From the NCBI GenBank assembly GCA_005406025.1, contig BGZK01000142.1, positions 1-64,000 on the forward strand: a stretch of 64,000 nt of DNA, written 5' to 3'. Shown piece by piece: positions 12,201-27,200 of this stretch. Below the pieces are notes generated by a model, which was not told the DNA's origin, made no database searches, and saw nothing but the letters and a program-made list of their open reading frames with translations. Numbering within the stretch: position 1 is the stretch's first letter; every line of letters starts with the position of its first letter. The position numbers were made by a program, and so were the translations under genes. Source of the stretch: Eumeta japonica. Lineage: Eukaryota > Arthropoda > Insecta > Lepidoptera > Psychidae.

Positions 12201-15200
12201 ATAACTAAGCTTAAACAATACTGTCTATTACAATCAACTAGACGAATGGAAAAAAAATAATATCTTGAAAAAGAAATTAGTAATATTTCTCAAATATGTG
12301 GGATTTCTTTGTACTGTTTATATTTTTCATGTTGTTACATTTTATTTCAATACAGAAAAATTTTAACCAGCACTTATACATTAGTCATTTATGATAGATT
12401 ATCTGTAATATTTAAAATTGCAAATTTAAATACTCACAGGCGATAGGTTCCCCATCATTAGGTAAGCGGCTAATGTCGAATCAAACAACACGGCCACTCT
12501 TTGCCCACTGCTTGGTTCTACATAATTCTGAAAATAATAACATACAAGAGATTAAGGAATGTGCAATATTCACTTAATATAAAATAGACAATATTTAGAT
12601 ATAAAATACAACAAATCTCATCAATGCAGAATCAAATCTATAGTTTTTCACTAATTTTATTGGCAAAAACAGACCTCTAATTATATTATTTACGTCCATT
12701 TTTAATTAAATAAGAGGTCCAAGTATTTGTTTCTATTCAAGTGCTAAATGCTAAGCCACAGGTTTTAGTAGCAAGTGCATTCAAAAAACTTGAATATTAA
12801 TAAATCCCTTTACAATAAGTCACAAAAATGACACGTATGTAAAAAAATTGGATATCTGCAAAATGACAGCTTCTTTATTGTTTTATAAGCCCTCAAGCTC
12901 ACCTTAGAGGTAGAAGGTTCATCAGACAAAAGCACTGGCTCCATCTGCAGCGCATCTTCGTGCGCTTCCGGATCAAAAGTCAAAGGGGTTATTTGCCGAT
13001 ACCTAAAAAGGAAAGTTATATATATATTATGTTGTTTTACATAATGTTTAGTCACATTACAGCCCTGGATTTAAGGGCGGGGGGAGAGTAATAAATGTTA
13101 TAACCACCCCAAAGCTAAAAAAATCTTTTGTTACGTATAAGATTTTAAACCTTCTAAAAAATTCAATTTATAACCCACTTCGAAGTTGACTCTAGATCTG
13201 CGTGTATCATGTTGTCTCTGGTTATGTGCCACTTTTGGTATAAATATCAGGTATCAGAGAAATAGTAGTAATTTATAAATGAACAAGCTGCACCTAGACT
13301 GTGAACATGTGGAATTTAGTATTAAAAATCAACAATTTTTTTTTAATGATTTTGTTGAAATAAAATCTATGTATTGCACCACGCTATTCTCAAGTTGTCA
13401 GAGAGAACGCCATAAAAAATCGTTTACTAGTTTTAGAGATTAACATGCTCAAACAGACAGTTTTTAAGGTCTTATTATATTTTGTTACATTCCCAGCAAT
13501 CAGTTTTTTGCCTAACATTTTCAAGATATAGACAATATGGTTCCATAGTTTATTATATATGTGTATATATATATACATATAGGTAGTAATAAAATAAGAA
13601 AAAGTAATAATTACCCTTATTTTTTGGCCCATTTAAATATATACTGTCTCCCAAAAGATAAAAAAATGTTATAGATTTACTATTGGAAGGATTATCAATT
13701 TTCACAAATATCCATTCTCATTAACTAATTTAGTAATTATGTTAGAATTACTTTTACATTTTTATAATTTAACGTTTTTTTATACTTGAATTAATTATGA
13801 CAAATTACAATCAAATAACATGGTATTGCATTCCATATTTTTTTTAATTTATTTTTGTTAACACTATTTAATTAAAACCATTTTAAAAAACTGAAAAATC
13901 TTTTTCCACAACTTTATATTTCAGCTTATAGGAACAATAAAGGAGGCAAACGTAACTTTGCCAAACATTTGATACAGACTGGTAACAAATTTAGTAATAA
14001 CCACAAATTTCATATTTTGCATGTTTGCGAAAAAGGCTTATATGTTCTGGAATCGTTTGAAATTATAATACATTAAAATAGAGATAATATGCTTAATGAT
14101 GAAATTAATATAAATAAATGGCGCTATTGGACGTTTTCCTGTAACAATTTCGACAATGATTTGATGATGGTTATTCTGTGACAATTGACAAACATGTCTA
14201 TCAGTGTATGTCTGTGACAGCTGGTCGAAGGGACTTCTGTCATCTTTGATGTTATAACTCATTGCACGACGTGCATCAGACGAGGTGGCTGGAAGCGCGT
14301 CCGTTGATGGTTTTAATACTTCTGACACCCTAGTGGATGTAACTGTCTGCATGTTCCTAAGCATGTGTCTAGTTGTCATGAACGTACATAGAAATAACAG
14401 TATCTTTAGTGGACTAAAATAAATAAAACTATTAACACTTGCTTAGGTGTTCGATATCTGTTGATCCTCTCAAATAATACTCTATTTGTTGAATAAGGAT
14501 TCGTATTGGAAGTACAAATTCGACGGTCAGCAGTGGGTTGCGTGCTGTATGTTACTGCATGTCGCAGACAAACATGTAATAACGAATTTCCACTAAGTAA
14601 CACCATATACAATAGACTATGATTGAGTTTGCCTAATCATACTGCGTTGACTGGCGATTGAGAATCCGGGACGTCAGTTGCAGGTATTTTGGTTAATTAA
14701 AAAACAATATTTATTTAAAGTCTTTTTAGTAATTATTTTCGTAATTTAATGTGAAAACTAAAATACACCAGATGACGTGGGTAGACAGACTGAAAAACAA
14801 AATGTTTGTTTGGATTATATTAATATTCAATAGATGAATGATAGATTCCTTAGCAAATCATATGAAGTTGACCAAACCAGTTAATGTTTGTACTAACGGT
14901 TGATGGTGATGTACGGTCAGGGCGTCCTTCCAAGAGTGGTGGCGCGGGCCGGGCGGCGGGCACAGGTGGCGCGCGAATCCCAGTCGGCAGTACAGAGATA
15001 CTGCCTGTTTCACCAGCTCGCATTCCACCTGAAACATTAAATTTGCACTGAACGTGAGTCTGTACAATTACCACGATTAACTATGATTAGTGCAACTTTT
15101 TGCCAACCAAAGGTATAGGCAACTGTTTTTGTAACATTAATATCAAGCTAACCAAGTATTGCAATATAAAAATATACTTCTAGTATACATCTATGAAAGT

Positions 15201-18200
15201 ATGTCTATATAAATGTACATATTTTTGTGCAATTCATATAGATAAAAAGGAAAAGTTTGCACTAAAATACTGTTAAAAAACAAACTATTCAACATAGTAA
15301 TAGATATTACTTCAATGCTCAATTTTTTTTAAATCTGAAATAATAATGTTTTTGTTTCTGATCTCAAACATATTAAAGTGGCGACAAACACACACAGAGG
15401 TGAAAGGACGAACACTAAATCAGATGATATTTGTCAAAAAAAAACACGCACTCGCACTGGAAATTTACTAGTATATATAAAGCTAGATGCATCTAACTAA
15501 TGCATATACAGATTAATAATTATTGAATAAGTTTGCATATGCTATCAATTTTCTGCTAAAATTTCGATTTTCAATAAGAAAGATGTTTTGATGTAATATA
15601 TAAAATATTATAATACAGTGTGTATTAATATTGGAATCTTTAAGCATCTCTTATTATGAGGGAAGCTTTCAATCGACACTCATCACCTAACTCTTGTTTT
15701 ACTAATCTCGTACCACATCTCACTTGATCGCAAACTGGATGAGATATCTATGTTTAGTATCAAAAGCATATCTTTGTTATAAATTACACAGGTCAACACG
15801 ATTTTTGAGTCTGAGTTCTAAATGTCAGATTTTGGTTTCTTCTGACATAATTTTCATCTACAAATGCTTTATCGACTCACAATATTTTCAAATATTGTAT
15901 AATAATCCGAAATATTGTAGTCTTTTCATATACCTATTTGTTTATACATAGATTACTTGTTTGACTCAATTTTTTACAGTGAGTGTATTTATGACATCAT
16001 AATAGGTGTCTAAGCAAATAATTCAATATTTTTAAATACTGCTTTTTATTGCATTGCAATTAAATGCATTTAATTTTATTATTATATTAAGGTGACCAAC
16101 TATTTTTTGTTCAAAAAGAGTATACTTTGCGAGTATTTCATAGGTGAAAAAACTGCACATACTGCACATCAAAGAGCAGCCTGGGGATTACGTACACAAA
16201 TATTGGAGAGATAGATATATCCATCTCTTTTCACAAATGTAATTTTGACGTTGTTAGAAAAAGAGGTGTGTAGTATCCATCTATCTCTTCAGGTACATAA
16301 TACGGCCTCTCAATTGTGCCGGAAACGACAGCCATACGTGCGCGCGAAATTCAAATCACTGTCAAACTCGTGTCAGGCGTTTCCCTGTCCTCTGACGTGC
16401 CGGAAACGGAAGCAATATGCACGCGAAAATTCAAATAACTGTCAAAATATAAATATTTAATTACTAAAATTGAAATAAAATAATCTAAAAAAATGTTTTA
16501 GAAATACAAATGAGTATGAAATTATACAAATGAGTACTTTCAGAGTACAGGATTTGAAACGAGTACGGTTTGCGAAAAAAGAGTACAAAACTTAGTAAAT
16601 AGTACAGTTGGTCTCGTTAATTGTATGCACAGTCAATGTTTCTTACCTTACTTTACCTTTAAATGGTATATTTTTCACATAAAATATGCAAAATAAAATT
16701 CTATTTGATTCAATAACTCATATAAAAGTATAAGAATTAAATCATACAGACATCAATGCCATCAAGGTAATATGGAGAAATATATATATGTTTAAAGCTA
16801 ACTACTTAGCCTTAGACTTACTATGACCTTTAACTAAAAGTGATAACTGTATACCTTAAAGTATTATGTCAAGGAATTTTACAATTTTCAAAATCATATA
16901 TTCATTGTGATACTATCTAATCCTAAGTTAATCAAGGTATATTAGGCTGACTTTATCAGTACTAACACATTGAAAATAATTAAATAATTGTTTATTTATT
17001 AATAAAATACGATACGCGCATTATATAAACAATTTGTTTCGACAACGCGCAGTATTGAGCAGTAATGAGTTAATCATTTCCTATTACCGTGAATACAATT
17101 CGATATGCTTTGAATTATACTGAAAAATTGTTTAGTTTCGCAGATGCATTGACATGATTTAGAAAGAATCGAATTCAAAATATGAGCAGAACACCAAACA
17201 AAAAGGGCTAATGGACAACGTTCTTTCCTGGCTTGGACAATGTTTGGACAGAAGACAACTGCCGCGCCGTCATATGTTTAGCTACTATTTTGGACAAACA
17301 GTATTTTTCGAGGACATGCAGAAGTCCGGCATACTTATTGTGTCCGTAATAAGGTGTTTGTTAGTTAAAGATTATTGCAAACATGAAATATAATCTTATC
17401 TAAAATTTTATAGATCAATATGAAATTGTTATTAAAAAATCATACATTGTCATGTTTAATATATCCTATTGTCTTCATTTAAAAAATATCTGATTATTCA
17501 ATACCAAAAATTATAAACCTAAGAGCATAAATGTATATGTTTTGGTATTCCATTTGATAAGGATTGTAAAAAATCAGAACATAGCATACAAATTTGCCTT
17601 TTAAAAACTATATATAAAAACATTTTCATTAAAATATCAAATACGATATTTGTAACATTTAAAATTGTGCCGAAATACGAAGATAAAAATTGTTAACAAT
17701 TGCCACAAAAGATCAGATGTTTAGGTAGCGATTGCAAATATTTAAAAATGTGAAAACAATACGCAAAATATTTCTCACTTAAATTTAATAATTTAGATTT
17801 TATAAAGGTCATAAATTCTCTGTTACATATGAGTATAGAATCACAAAGAACATTCATGAAATCGTAGTCAAATTTAGATAAGTGATTCAACGTGTCTGGT
17901 TTTAAGATATTTATTTGTTGACGTTGTGTGAATTTATTGATTAGTTAACGTCCTGCTTTTTAAAAATCTAAAATTTTAAAAAAATAGGGAAGTTCTTAGT
18001 CGGGTTCCGTTTTGAAAAATCGAATTGTCACCCTATCTCGACGTTTTGAGGTCCCAGGAAATCGTTCCAACTAATTTTAGGAGGATGTCCGTATGTGTAT
18101 GCGAATCTATTTGTGTACATGTGACTAATGAATATTAATTACGACGAATATCGTACGATATCTCAAGAACGAAACAATCATTTTGTTTTTTTTTTTGTAC

Positions 18201-21200
18201 ATTCATGCTAAGAACTGCTTTACAACTTTCTCTATCCAGGTCGTTTAGCATAGTTTGTAGTTCTTCTTTCAATGGCGAGATAATTATCAGGTTATCTGCG
18301 AATCGTAAGCGCAACAGGTTCCCGCCATCAATTGATAGTCCATACTTATTCCTATCCAATTGACAGAATACTTCCTTTTGGACTGCTGTGAAAAGTTTTG
18401 TTGATACAGGGTTGCCGTGACGTACACCTCGTATAATTTTTATTTCTTTGCCTTCCTTCTCCAGTTTGATTTTAGCCTTGCCTATTTTCGTTGTCATTTT
18501 TAAGGATTCTAATATACTTATTTTCGACTCCTTGGTTTTTAAGCGCTTTACAGATCTCTTCATGTTCTAATGAGTCAAAAGCTTTACTGTAACGCAAAAG
18601 CTATACAAAGCAGCAATAAAATTTTATATTCAATTCATTGCTTTTTCAAATATTTTTTTCATAAAGTTAATGTGATCTATGGTCGAATAGCCTGTCCTAA
18701 AACCCGCTGGCTCTCTTTGTTAATTTTCATTCAATGTTTTTGTTATCCTGTTATATTTTGTTATCTGTCAATCCTCTGGAATCAATATTCAATCATTTGG
18801 ATAGAGATTCGTAGTGGAGAGGCAGATTCGAGGGTCAGCGGTGGGTTGCATGCTGCATGTTAATGCATGTTGCAGGCAAGCGTCTACTATGGATTTCCGC
18901 GAATTAACACCTCATACAATACAATATTTTGTTATCCTGTTTAGATTAATTTTCGCCAATATCTAATAAATAAATGACAATAAACTGATAGGTCAATTTT
19001 TGTTAATGTTGTTTTTATTACCTTTTTTATGCAGTATTATAGTCAATGTTGTCTATTTATCAGGTATTGTCTCGTTCTGCAATACTTTATTGAAAAGATA
19101 TGTAAATGATGCTATAAGAAGATCTATGTTTTCAATAAGGAACCCAATGTTGATGCCGTCTGAGCCAGTTTTCTCCACATCTGCGGCTATTATAAGTGAT
19201 CCACTTGACAATTCAAAAGTTTTGCAGACATTTTGCGTTGCATAAAGATTTCGGAAAAAGTTGTAGCAATTGATACTCGTATTATTTCTGGACGTTTAGT
19301 TTTGTTTACCATTTTCATCTGAAATATTGGGTATTCAATCTGTTTTCTCTATTAATTGATAGACTGCTTTTTTTTTGCATTCAGTTTTCTGAATACATCT
19401 TTCTAGTAGTCCTAGCGAATATTTATAGTGATAATTTTTCATGTTTTTCTGGTTTTTATTACTTAAATCAGCTACATCTCTTCTATCTTTTCTTGTCTTA
19501 ACAGGCCTAGATATTAGTTCAGCTCTAATTTCCAAAAGTTGTTTGGGTTTGTGTGTAAGCCATTTCATCGCGTTCTTTCTATTTCTTGGTATGGTTTCTT
19601 TAGTATATAAAAGCTCTTCAAACTTATTATATCTTTTATGAGTATTTAGTTTCTTTGTACTTTCTGTTACTTTTTCTAGCATTTCTTTTAGCCTGTGGGA
19701 TGTTTTAAGAATTTTTGTATCGATTTGTTTTATCTTAAAGGTTGTACATTTTTTGGATAAGTTAGATTTTATATTTACACTGACCATTCTATAATTGCTG
19801 TTAAAATTCAGGTTATTTATGTCGAATATATTAAATAATTAAAATTGAAAAATATTTTTTTTCGCCTTTTTTTTTAAGATAACAGTGGATTCTTATGCCA
19901 TTGATTTTTGACCATTGCCATGATTTTCAAATCGAGTTCCGCCAAACGAATGAAAATCCAACGGCGGGTTTAAAGGATATTGCAATTTTCGAAAAAAAAA
20001 CTTAAGATAATTTGAAGAATTTCCATCCAAACGATTTTTGACCCATTACAAAAATTTTTAGTACTAAAAAATGTCGAATGCCGCCAAGTAAATGAAAAGT
20101 GATCGACGCACTCAAAAGATATTGCAGATTACAATTTTATAAATAAAAAAAAAACGGTCTTTTTTTTTAGATAACTTTGACAATTTCTATGCAATCGGTT
20201 TTTGCCCCTCTATAAAATATTTTCTGCTAAGAAAACTGCATCAAAAGATATTGCAGTTTGAAAATTTCCGTAAAAATATTTTTAAGAGTTTCAAAATTTT
20301 GCCAATCTCCTTTTGACACTTACTATTTTTTATTCTCCTAAAATTACTTCAAATGCTAAAACAAATTTAAAATCTAAATATACTTTCAAAAATATCACAA
20401 TTTAACATTATTCAATCATTTTTTTTTAAACAATTTTAACCAGATTGTTTTGACATAACAATAAAATATTTCTAACTGACCAATTTTTAACTTTTTATCT
20501 ATTTTTTCACTTACAAACTACATCAAATATCGAAAATTACAATTATTATAATTGTTTAATTATTATTATTGTTTAATACATACCAATAACAATTGTAAAT
20601 TCAAAAAGCTAAGAAAAATCAAAGTTTTTATTTTTATAAATAAATTAACTTTTTTAAATAGTATCAAGATCACTAAATTGAACCATTTGTTTGAAAAAGA
20701 CGAAAATCTAAATTTTTATTCTATTCTGATTTTCTTTGACAAAAACCAAATAAGTGTATGAAATTACTTCTTAAAATGTTTTGAAAAACTTTTAATAGTT
20801 TCCCAATTATATCTGCAGTCAGCTTACAATTATACATATAATAACTATTATGATAATGGTTTTATAAAAATAAAAATGAGCAAGCAACATAATAACACAA
20901 TGAAAAGAAAAAGAAATAAATTAAATATCAATAAAATATACTTTAAACATAATTAGGAAATACAAATGAAAATTTATGAATTGTAAATTGTTACATAAAT
21001 ATTAAAAATATTTACTTATTAAAGAATTATTTATTTTTTCTCTAAATACTTATGACAAAATTTAACAATTTTTTTATTACTATTCTTTACTATACCATTC
21101 AAGAATATTTTGACATATATTTTAATAACACTTCATTTTTTTTTCATAATAATCAATATAATAAACAACTCAAATAGAAAATTCTGCTTCAATTTTCAAA

Positions 21201-24200
21201 ATGATCCTGATTATCCTGAAACATATTTAAGACATTTCGTAGTAAATTATGAATTATTATTATTTTTGTGCATCTATTAAAGATATTCAATAAATTCGGA
21301 TTTCATTTTTTGGCCATATTTCATTCATGTAAGAAAATTTCAGAGTTACTTCCAAGTCAACAAAATTATGAATTTTACATCTTGAATGTTATATTTCCAA
21401 AATTAAAGATTTAAAAAATGAATAGACACAGTTTAAACTAGAAAAATCCAAACTATATGGAAAATTATATTTTGATCTCGATAAACTGAAAAATTCATCT
21501 ATTGGTACACACTCCATATATAGCAAAAAACGTTAGGGCTGCTAACAAGTCACGCAAATAGATAATTTCAAAATTTTGAAAATAATGTTTACAAAATTAA
21601 AAACCGAAAAAACAAATATGTAAATACATTTCAAATTTGAAGAGCCTGAAATATGTAAAAAAACTATATTTTGAGCTCAAAGAGCTCCAAAATTTCGAAC
21701 AAGTATTTTTTCTTAAATTTTGAGCTCGAAAATAGTGGGAAGTGGGAAGTATTGGTCTGCAGGATCAACCACGTTTCAAATTTTTTTATATAAAAAAATT
21801 TAAAACAATTCAATAAATTCACACAATAGTGTTTAATCAATCATTTTAATCTGACTCAGACTCCGTAGATGTCGTATCTGATTCCAAATCAGTAACGTTA
21901 ATCACAAATTTTGCTAGTGTATTCAATCAATGTCGTAAAATCTCTATTCTTCTTTCGTAGCAAGTTCAATATATTTTTTTCATTTTTCTGATGTCACTTT
22001 TTCTAGGGTTTTATTAATGTTTTTATATCTGCAAAATTAAAGGTACAGTACAACGCACGAAACTCTGCCGCTATGAAGTTAGTCACGAAAGCATAGCAAT
22101 GGCATAAAAAAGGAAAGCGGGGTAGAAGGAATGGTCAGGGAGCGTTATACCTGCGCAGTACATCATTTGCAGGCAATATAAAGCGGCCGAGTTTCACGCA
22201 TTGTTCTGTAATGTTATCTCGCCATGTTTCCCTCATGTATGTATCAATTCGAAATAACCTCAAATATATTTTGGAACTTTGGAACAAAACATTATTAACA
22301 AAAATGACAACTAATAAATATTTATAAAGAAAACTACTAAAAACAATACCACTTCAATTAAAAGTTTTATTTACGTAGCAAAACAACACTATTTAATTGC
22401 TCTCCAATTTGGAATGGAACAAAAAGGTTTATCAAACCTGTCAATGGACGCCAACGCGAGCGCCTCGTGCCACAAACTCCACCGCGTCATTTATTATTTA
22501 TATTGGATTTCACCTTAAGAGGTTTTAATGCTATTTTAATTAAATTCGCGATTTTAATACGAAACCCACCTTGGTATAAACAGGAAAATGATCTTTTTTT
22601 TATCTTCATATTTTGCTTCAACTTTAGTTAAGAAATATATTCCTGAACTAATCTCAACTTAATTCAATTCACCTTTTAAAAGCTAGTAGTATACTAGCTT
22701 TTAAAAGGTAAATTGAGTTTTGATAAAATTAAAATATTTTCTATCGATTTGACTATCGAGTTCATAACAACTTACCTGTAACATGGTGGCCAATTCAGCA
22801 ACAGTGGTGTGTTCATCTATCGATACAAAGATCTTATACAGAAGGGTCTCAAAGTAATCACCGGCTATGCGGTTCATAACAAAGCCTTTTAGTGGTGGTA
22901 CGGAAACTTTGTCAGCTGCTGTAACCGGCACATCTAAATATATTAAACCACGTCTGAAAATTAAAAAGTAATAGACGACTATGATATTATTATATATTAA
23001 AAATTAATTCAACGCAGTAAATTTAAAGAAAATAAAAGGAAGCAATGAACACTGTTATCAATCATATGGTTATATTATTATTTCATAAATTTATACAGTA
23101 AAAGAAAAATATAACAATACATTGCCTTCATTCCTTTCACCAACCTGGCATGTTTTCTAAATGAGGTGTGGATTAGAAATATCGACAATTTTAAAATTAC
23201 TCTATGGTTTATTATTAACTTTTGTTTAAAAGTGACTCATACAGCAGTAGTGTTGAATGGGTTGCACAATTAGCAAAAAATTTATAGAAAAAATGATGTT
23301 CTTAGCTTCATTCTTTTGAAAAGTATTATTATTAAAACCCCATTATTGACTAAAAATTTAAGCATATAAGTCTTTTTGATTCATTATTAAGTAATTCAGA
23401 GAGATACAATTGTCAAGTTTTACCCCAATTGAGATATAAAGATAAAAATGAAAATAAATAAAATTGGAAATCAAAAGAAGTAGAAGGTGTATATTACAGA
23501 TTAAATTTTACTCTGAGGTGATAACTTATCACGGAACCACTAGAACAGTAGTCACTTTATCATGCTCCACTTGTTAACACACTAGTTGTGAAACCAGAAA
23601 CTGATTCCCAACACCTAAATTACTTATTCCTATAATAATATTATTATGAGAATTACAATACATTTATGCTCAGCCACAATTTCTATAATCATCAACTTGT
23701 TTGTAATTGTCATTTTTAGTTGTAAACCAAGTCGTAGATATGTCATATTAAGAGTCTTTTACACCATCTCTTTTTAAACTAAAAGTCACTTTTAAAATAT
23801 AATGTGCATTCCACGCCTTCATTTCAATTGTTGTTCTGGACAAAAACATTTTAAAAAGAGGTGGTGAAAGAGGCTCTTAGCCATAAATAAAATCACATAT
23901 AGAAATTTAGAGAACAGTACGGCCAAACAAAAATTTGTTGATGTTGTTGGAAAAACAAATTCATATTTTTTATATAAACAATATAATTTTGGGACTATTC
24001 TACTTTTGAAGTGAAACTTCTTAGGCAACGACTTGATAATCGATAACTGGATGAGAATAAAGAGTTTACGTCAATTTCAAGGACGTGTTACATTTGGCAT
24101 ATTTCATTATTGAGAGAGAAGAAAGATATAGAGTAAAGGAAGAAAACAATTATAAATTTTGACACCACAAAAGTGGAGCAAAAGAAAATGATGTATACAC

Positions 24201-27200
24201 AATGCTACGAAGTGATAGAAAAAGATAGAGTCATGCATGCGCGCGTTGTAGTTGTACGCATCAAACCCTATAAGTAAACAGCCGAGGTAGCATGTGATCT
24301 GGAAATATTGTTTATCATTGTCTTTCCTGATTATTTACATTCTTTATATTTGTAAAAAATGTACATAACAAAAAATATTCTGTAATTGTTTCATTATATC
24401 CGTAAAGAGTGACTATTTAAGAAGTTTCACTTTTATCATGTGTATATTGCTCTATGCACAATTTTTCTTTTATTTATTTAACCAATGTAGTTCTATTTAA
24501 CTGAAGATTTAAATGCATAATAAATAAAAAATAAACATATGGAGAACTTGCAACAACAACTATTATCATTTACATCACTTTATAAATGATATTAGTTATT
24601 GTTGCAAGTTATCATATGATGATATAATTTGTATCACCTTAAAAAGAAATAAAATACCATACATATTGATTGATAGCAGATCATGATACTACACAAAAAC
24701 AAAAACATGATTATTGAACAGACCTTCTATAACCAATGTCAATACTGTCAAAGTATGTACAGTAGAATCTCAATAACTCGAATCTCATTAAGTCGAAATC
24801 CTCAGCAAGTCAAAAAAAATTGCCATTCCCTTCCGATGAACCCCTAAATATGCGGTATCTCGAATTATTTAGACTTTGTAACTAGAACAAAATGTCATTT
24901 CCATACGAAGTATTGATAATACATATTTATATTCTATAACTCGAATTCCCAAAAGGAGACTTCGTAAATCGTAGTTGGTAAAATATAATGACGTCTTACT
25001 TGGAATTCCCCGAAATAATAGCAATAAATTCCAAAATGAATGTTCGGGTTCGGGGCTTCTAATCTATTGTTTTTTGTCTTGTACATGTTCAATGACCGAA
25101 TAAATTCATGAAACTTTCTAAGTAACACAGCTGTGAACGTTATGTTTGTTTCTTGTCGACACAGTTATATGTATCTCGAAGTTGTTGTTAAGTCGAAAAC
25201 ACGTTAACTTGAATTTTTTTGCATTTCCCTTGACATTCAAGTTATTGAGATTCCACTGTATATATATTTCAATTTTCATTACCATTTCTTTGACATCAGA
25301 GTTCATGCCGTTTAATATTACTAATACATAAAGAAAAAACATATTCAGTGTTCACATGAAAATGTGAAATTTTACCTATACAATGTTTTGATGACATTAT
25401 AATCGAGAGAGCCAGCAGTTTGTGAGCCTCTATCTATAAGTAAATCAATCACTGTTTTTTCATCTTGGCTCAATGGCTGAAATGAAAATGCCAGTTATTT
25501 ATTAATGATGCACCAAACGATAACTTGTGTTTTAAACAAGATTTAATTAAAGATTTCTTTCTGTTCTGTTTGGTTCAATATAATATTTTGGAAATCACCT
25601 TGACGTCATCCTCGAGGACGTACCCCAGTTCGACTCTCCACCAGGGCTGCATCGGAATATTTAGAGGCACTTTTGGCAATAACATTCTGATTGCCTTTGC
25701 CTTCCCTCGACGTCCTAGTGAGCGAGCCTTTGCTACAAGTTCTAAGTACTCATTGCGTCCAATACCAAGCAATCTTAGACCTGTTACATTTTTAAAATAA
25801 TTTCTAAAGTGGTATTCAACAATTGCAGAATTGTGTATTTTTCATCCAAGTTTAAGTAAAATCGTATAGATATTCCAAGTGTTCTTAAAGAAATGATTGT
25901 GTAATAAAACCTTGAATTAGCCATACACAAATTGACCAAACAATCACCCAATTTAAAAGAAGGAATCAGAATCAGAAGACATTTTAGAATTATAAGAAAT
26001 AAAAAATCCATATATTAATACTTCTTAATTAGGCATTGAAATTGTAGTAAAAAAATATAAAATGAAATAATTAATACTAAAGACTCAAGACTTGTAGTTA
26101 ACATTGCCTAATTTATTAATCATTTATTTATTTAATCCCTATTTTATACTTCTATCATTTTATTGGATATTTACAAATAAAATGGAAATTTTAACCAATC
26201 CTTGGCCATCCTACAAATTGTATATATAACAATTTGTGATGTAAGTACATACATATTTAATTACAAAATACTCTCAATCGATAACCTTAAAGAAACTTAC
26301 AGTCCGCAGCAGTAAAATTGGGCATGGTATCATAACTCTTCTCTAATTCTATTAGAAATGCGACCACTTCCACATAATATATAAATGGAGTAATTCTGAG
26401 GCCTACAAAAAAAGGTTCATTATTTTTCATTTTACTTAAGGCCTATATAATATTCTCCACATAATTAAGAGACTCTTTAAAATCATATACTCTAGGCAAT
26501 TTTATAATGTCATGAGATTGTAATATTGCAATATTATACAAAACGCATTAGGAATGTAAATATTTACATTAAATATTTAAGAAAAATTTCATGGTTATTA
26601 ACTTATTTTATATTCAGGAACATTGCCTGTCCAATTTTATGTATAATAAAAGACAATGACTGAATAAATTATGAAAGCCATACATATTTACAAGACCAAT
26701 GACAGTCCCTAATTAAAAGCAATAAGCAAGAAAAGCTAAAAGTAATAAAATTACCAAATCTAGGTCTATAAAACTCACAGAGTAAACTTTGTGTAAAATT
26801 AACTTCTGTATGAAAAATTTAGCTATATTATCCAACATTAATGTTGATTAGATTTTTAATCACCTAATAATATTTAAAATGTGCATAAGCACTTGCAAGT
26901 GAAATTATGATGACAAATTTCATTGTGCTAAAATTTTGCTGAACATGTGAACTCATTCCTTAAAATGAAAAAATATCCAACGTATCATTTTTCTCGTATT
27001 CTCCAATTTTACAAAAGAAGTGTAAAATTGAAAATGTTATAAGCAGCAAATGCTGCATATTTAGAAGCATTGAGTAATAAAAAGATAAACACAAAACTAC
27101 TATCTGATAAGCAATGATAAATTAAAAAGCTAATCATACTATTATAATTATTGTCTGTCTAAATATAATTTGAAGTAGCTTGACATCTGAGTAGAAACAA

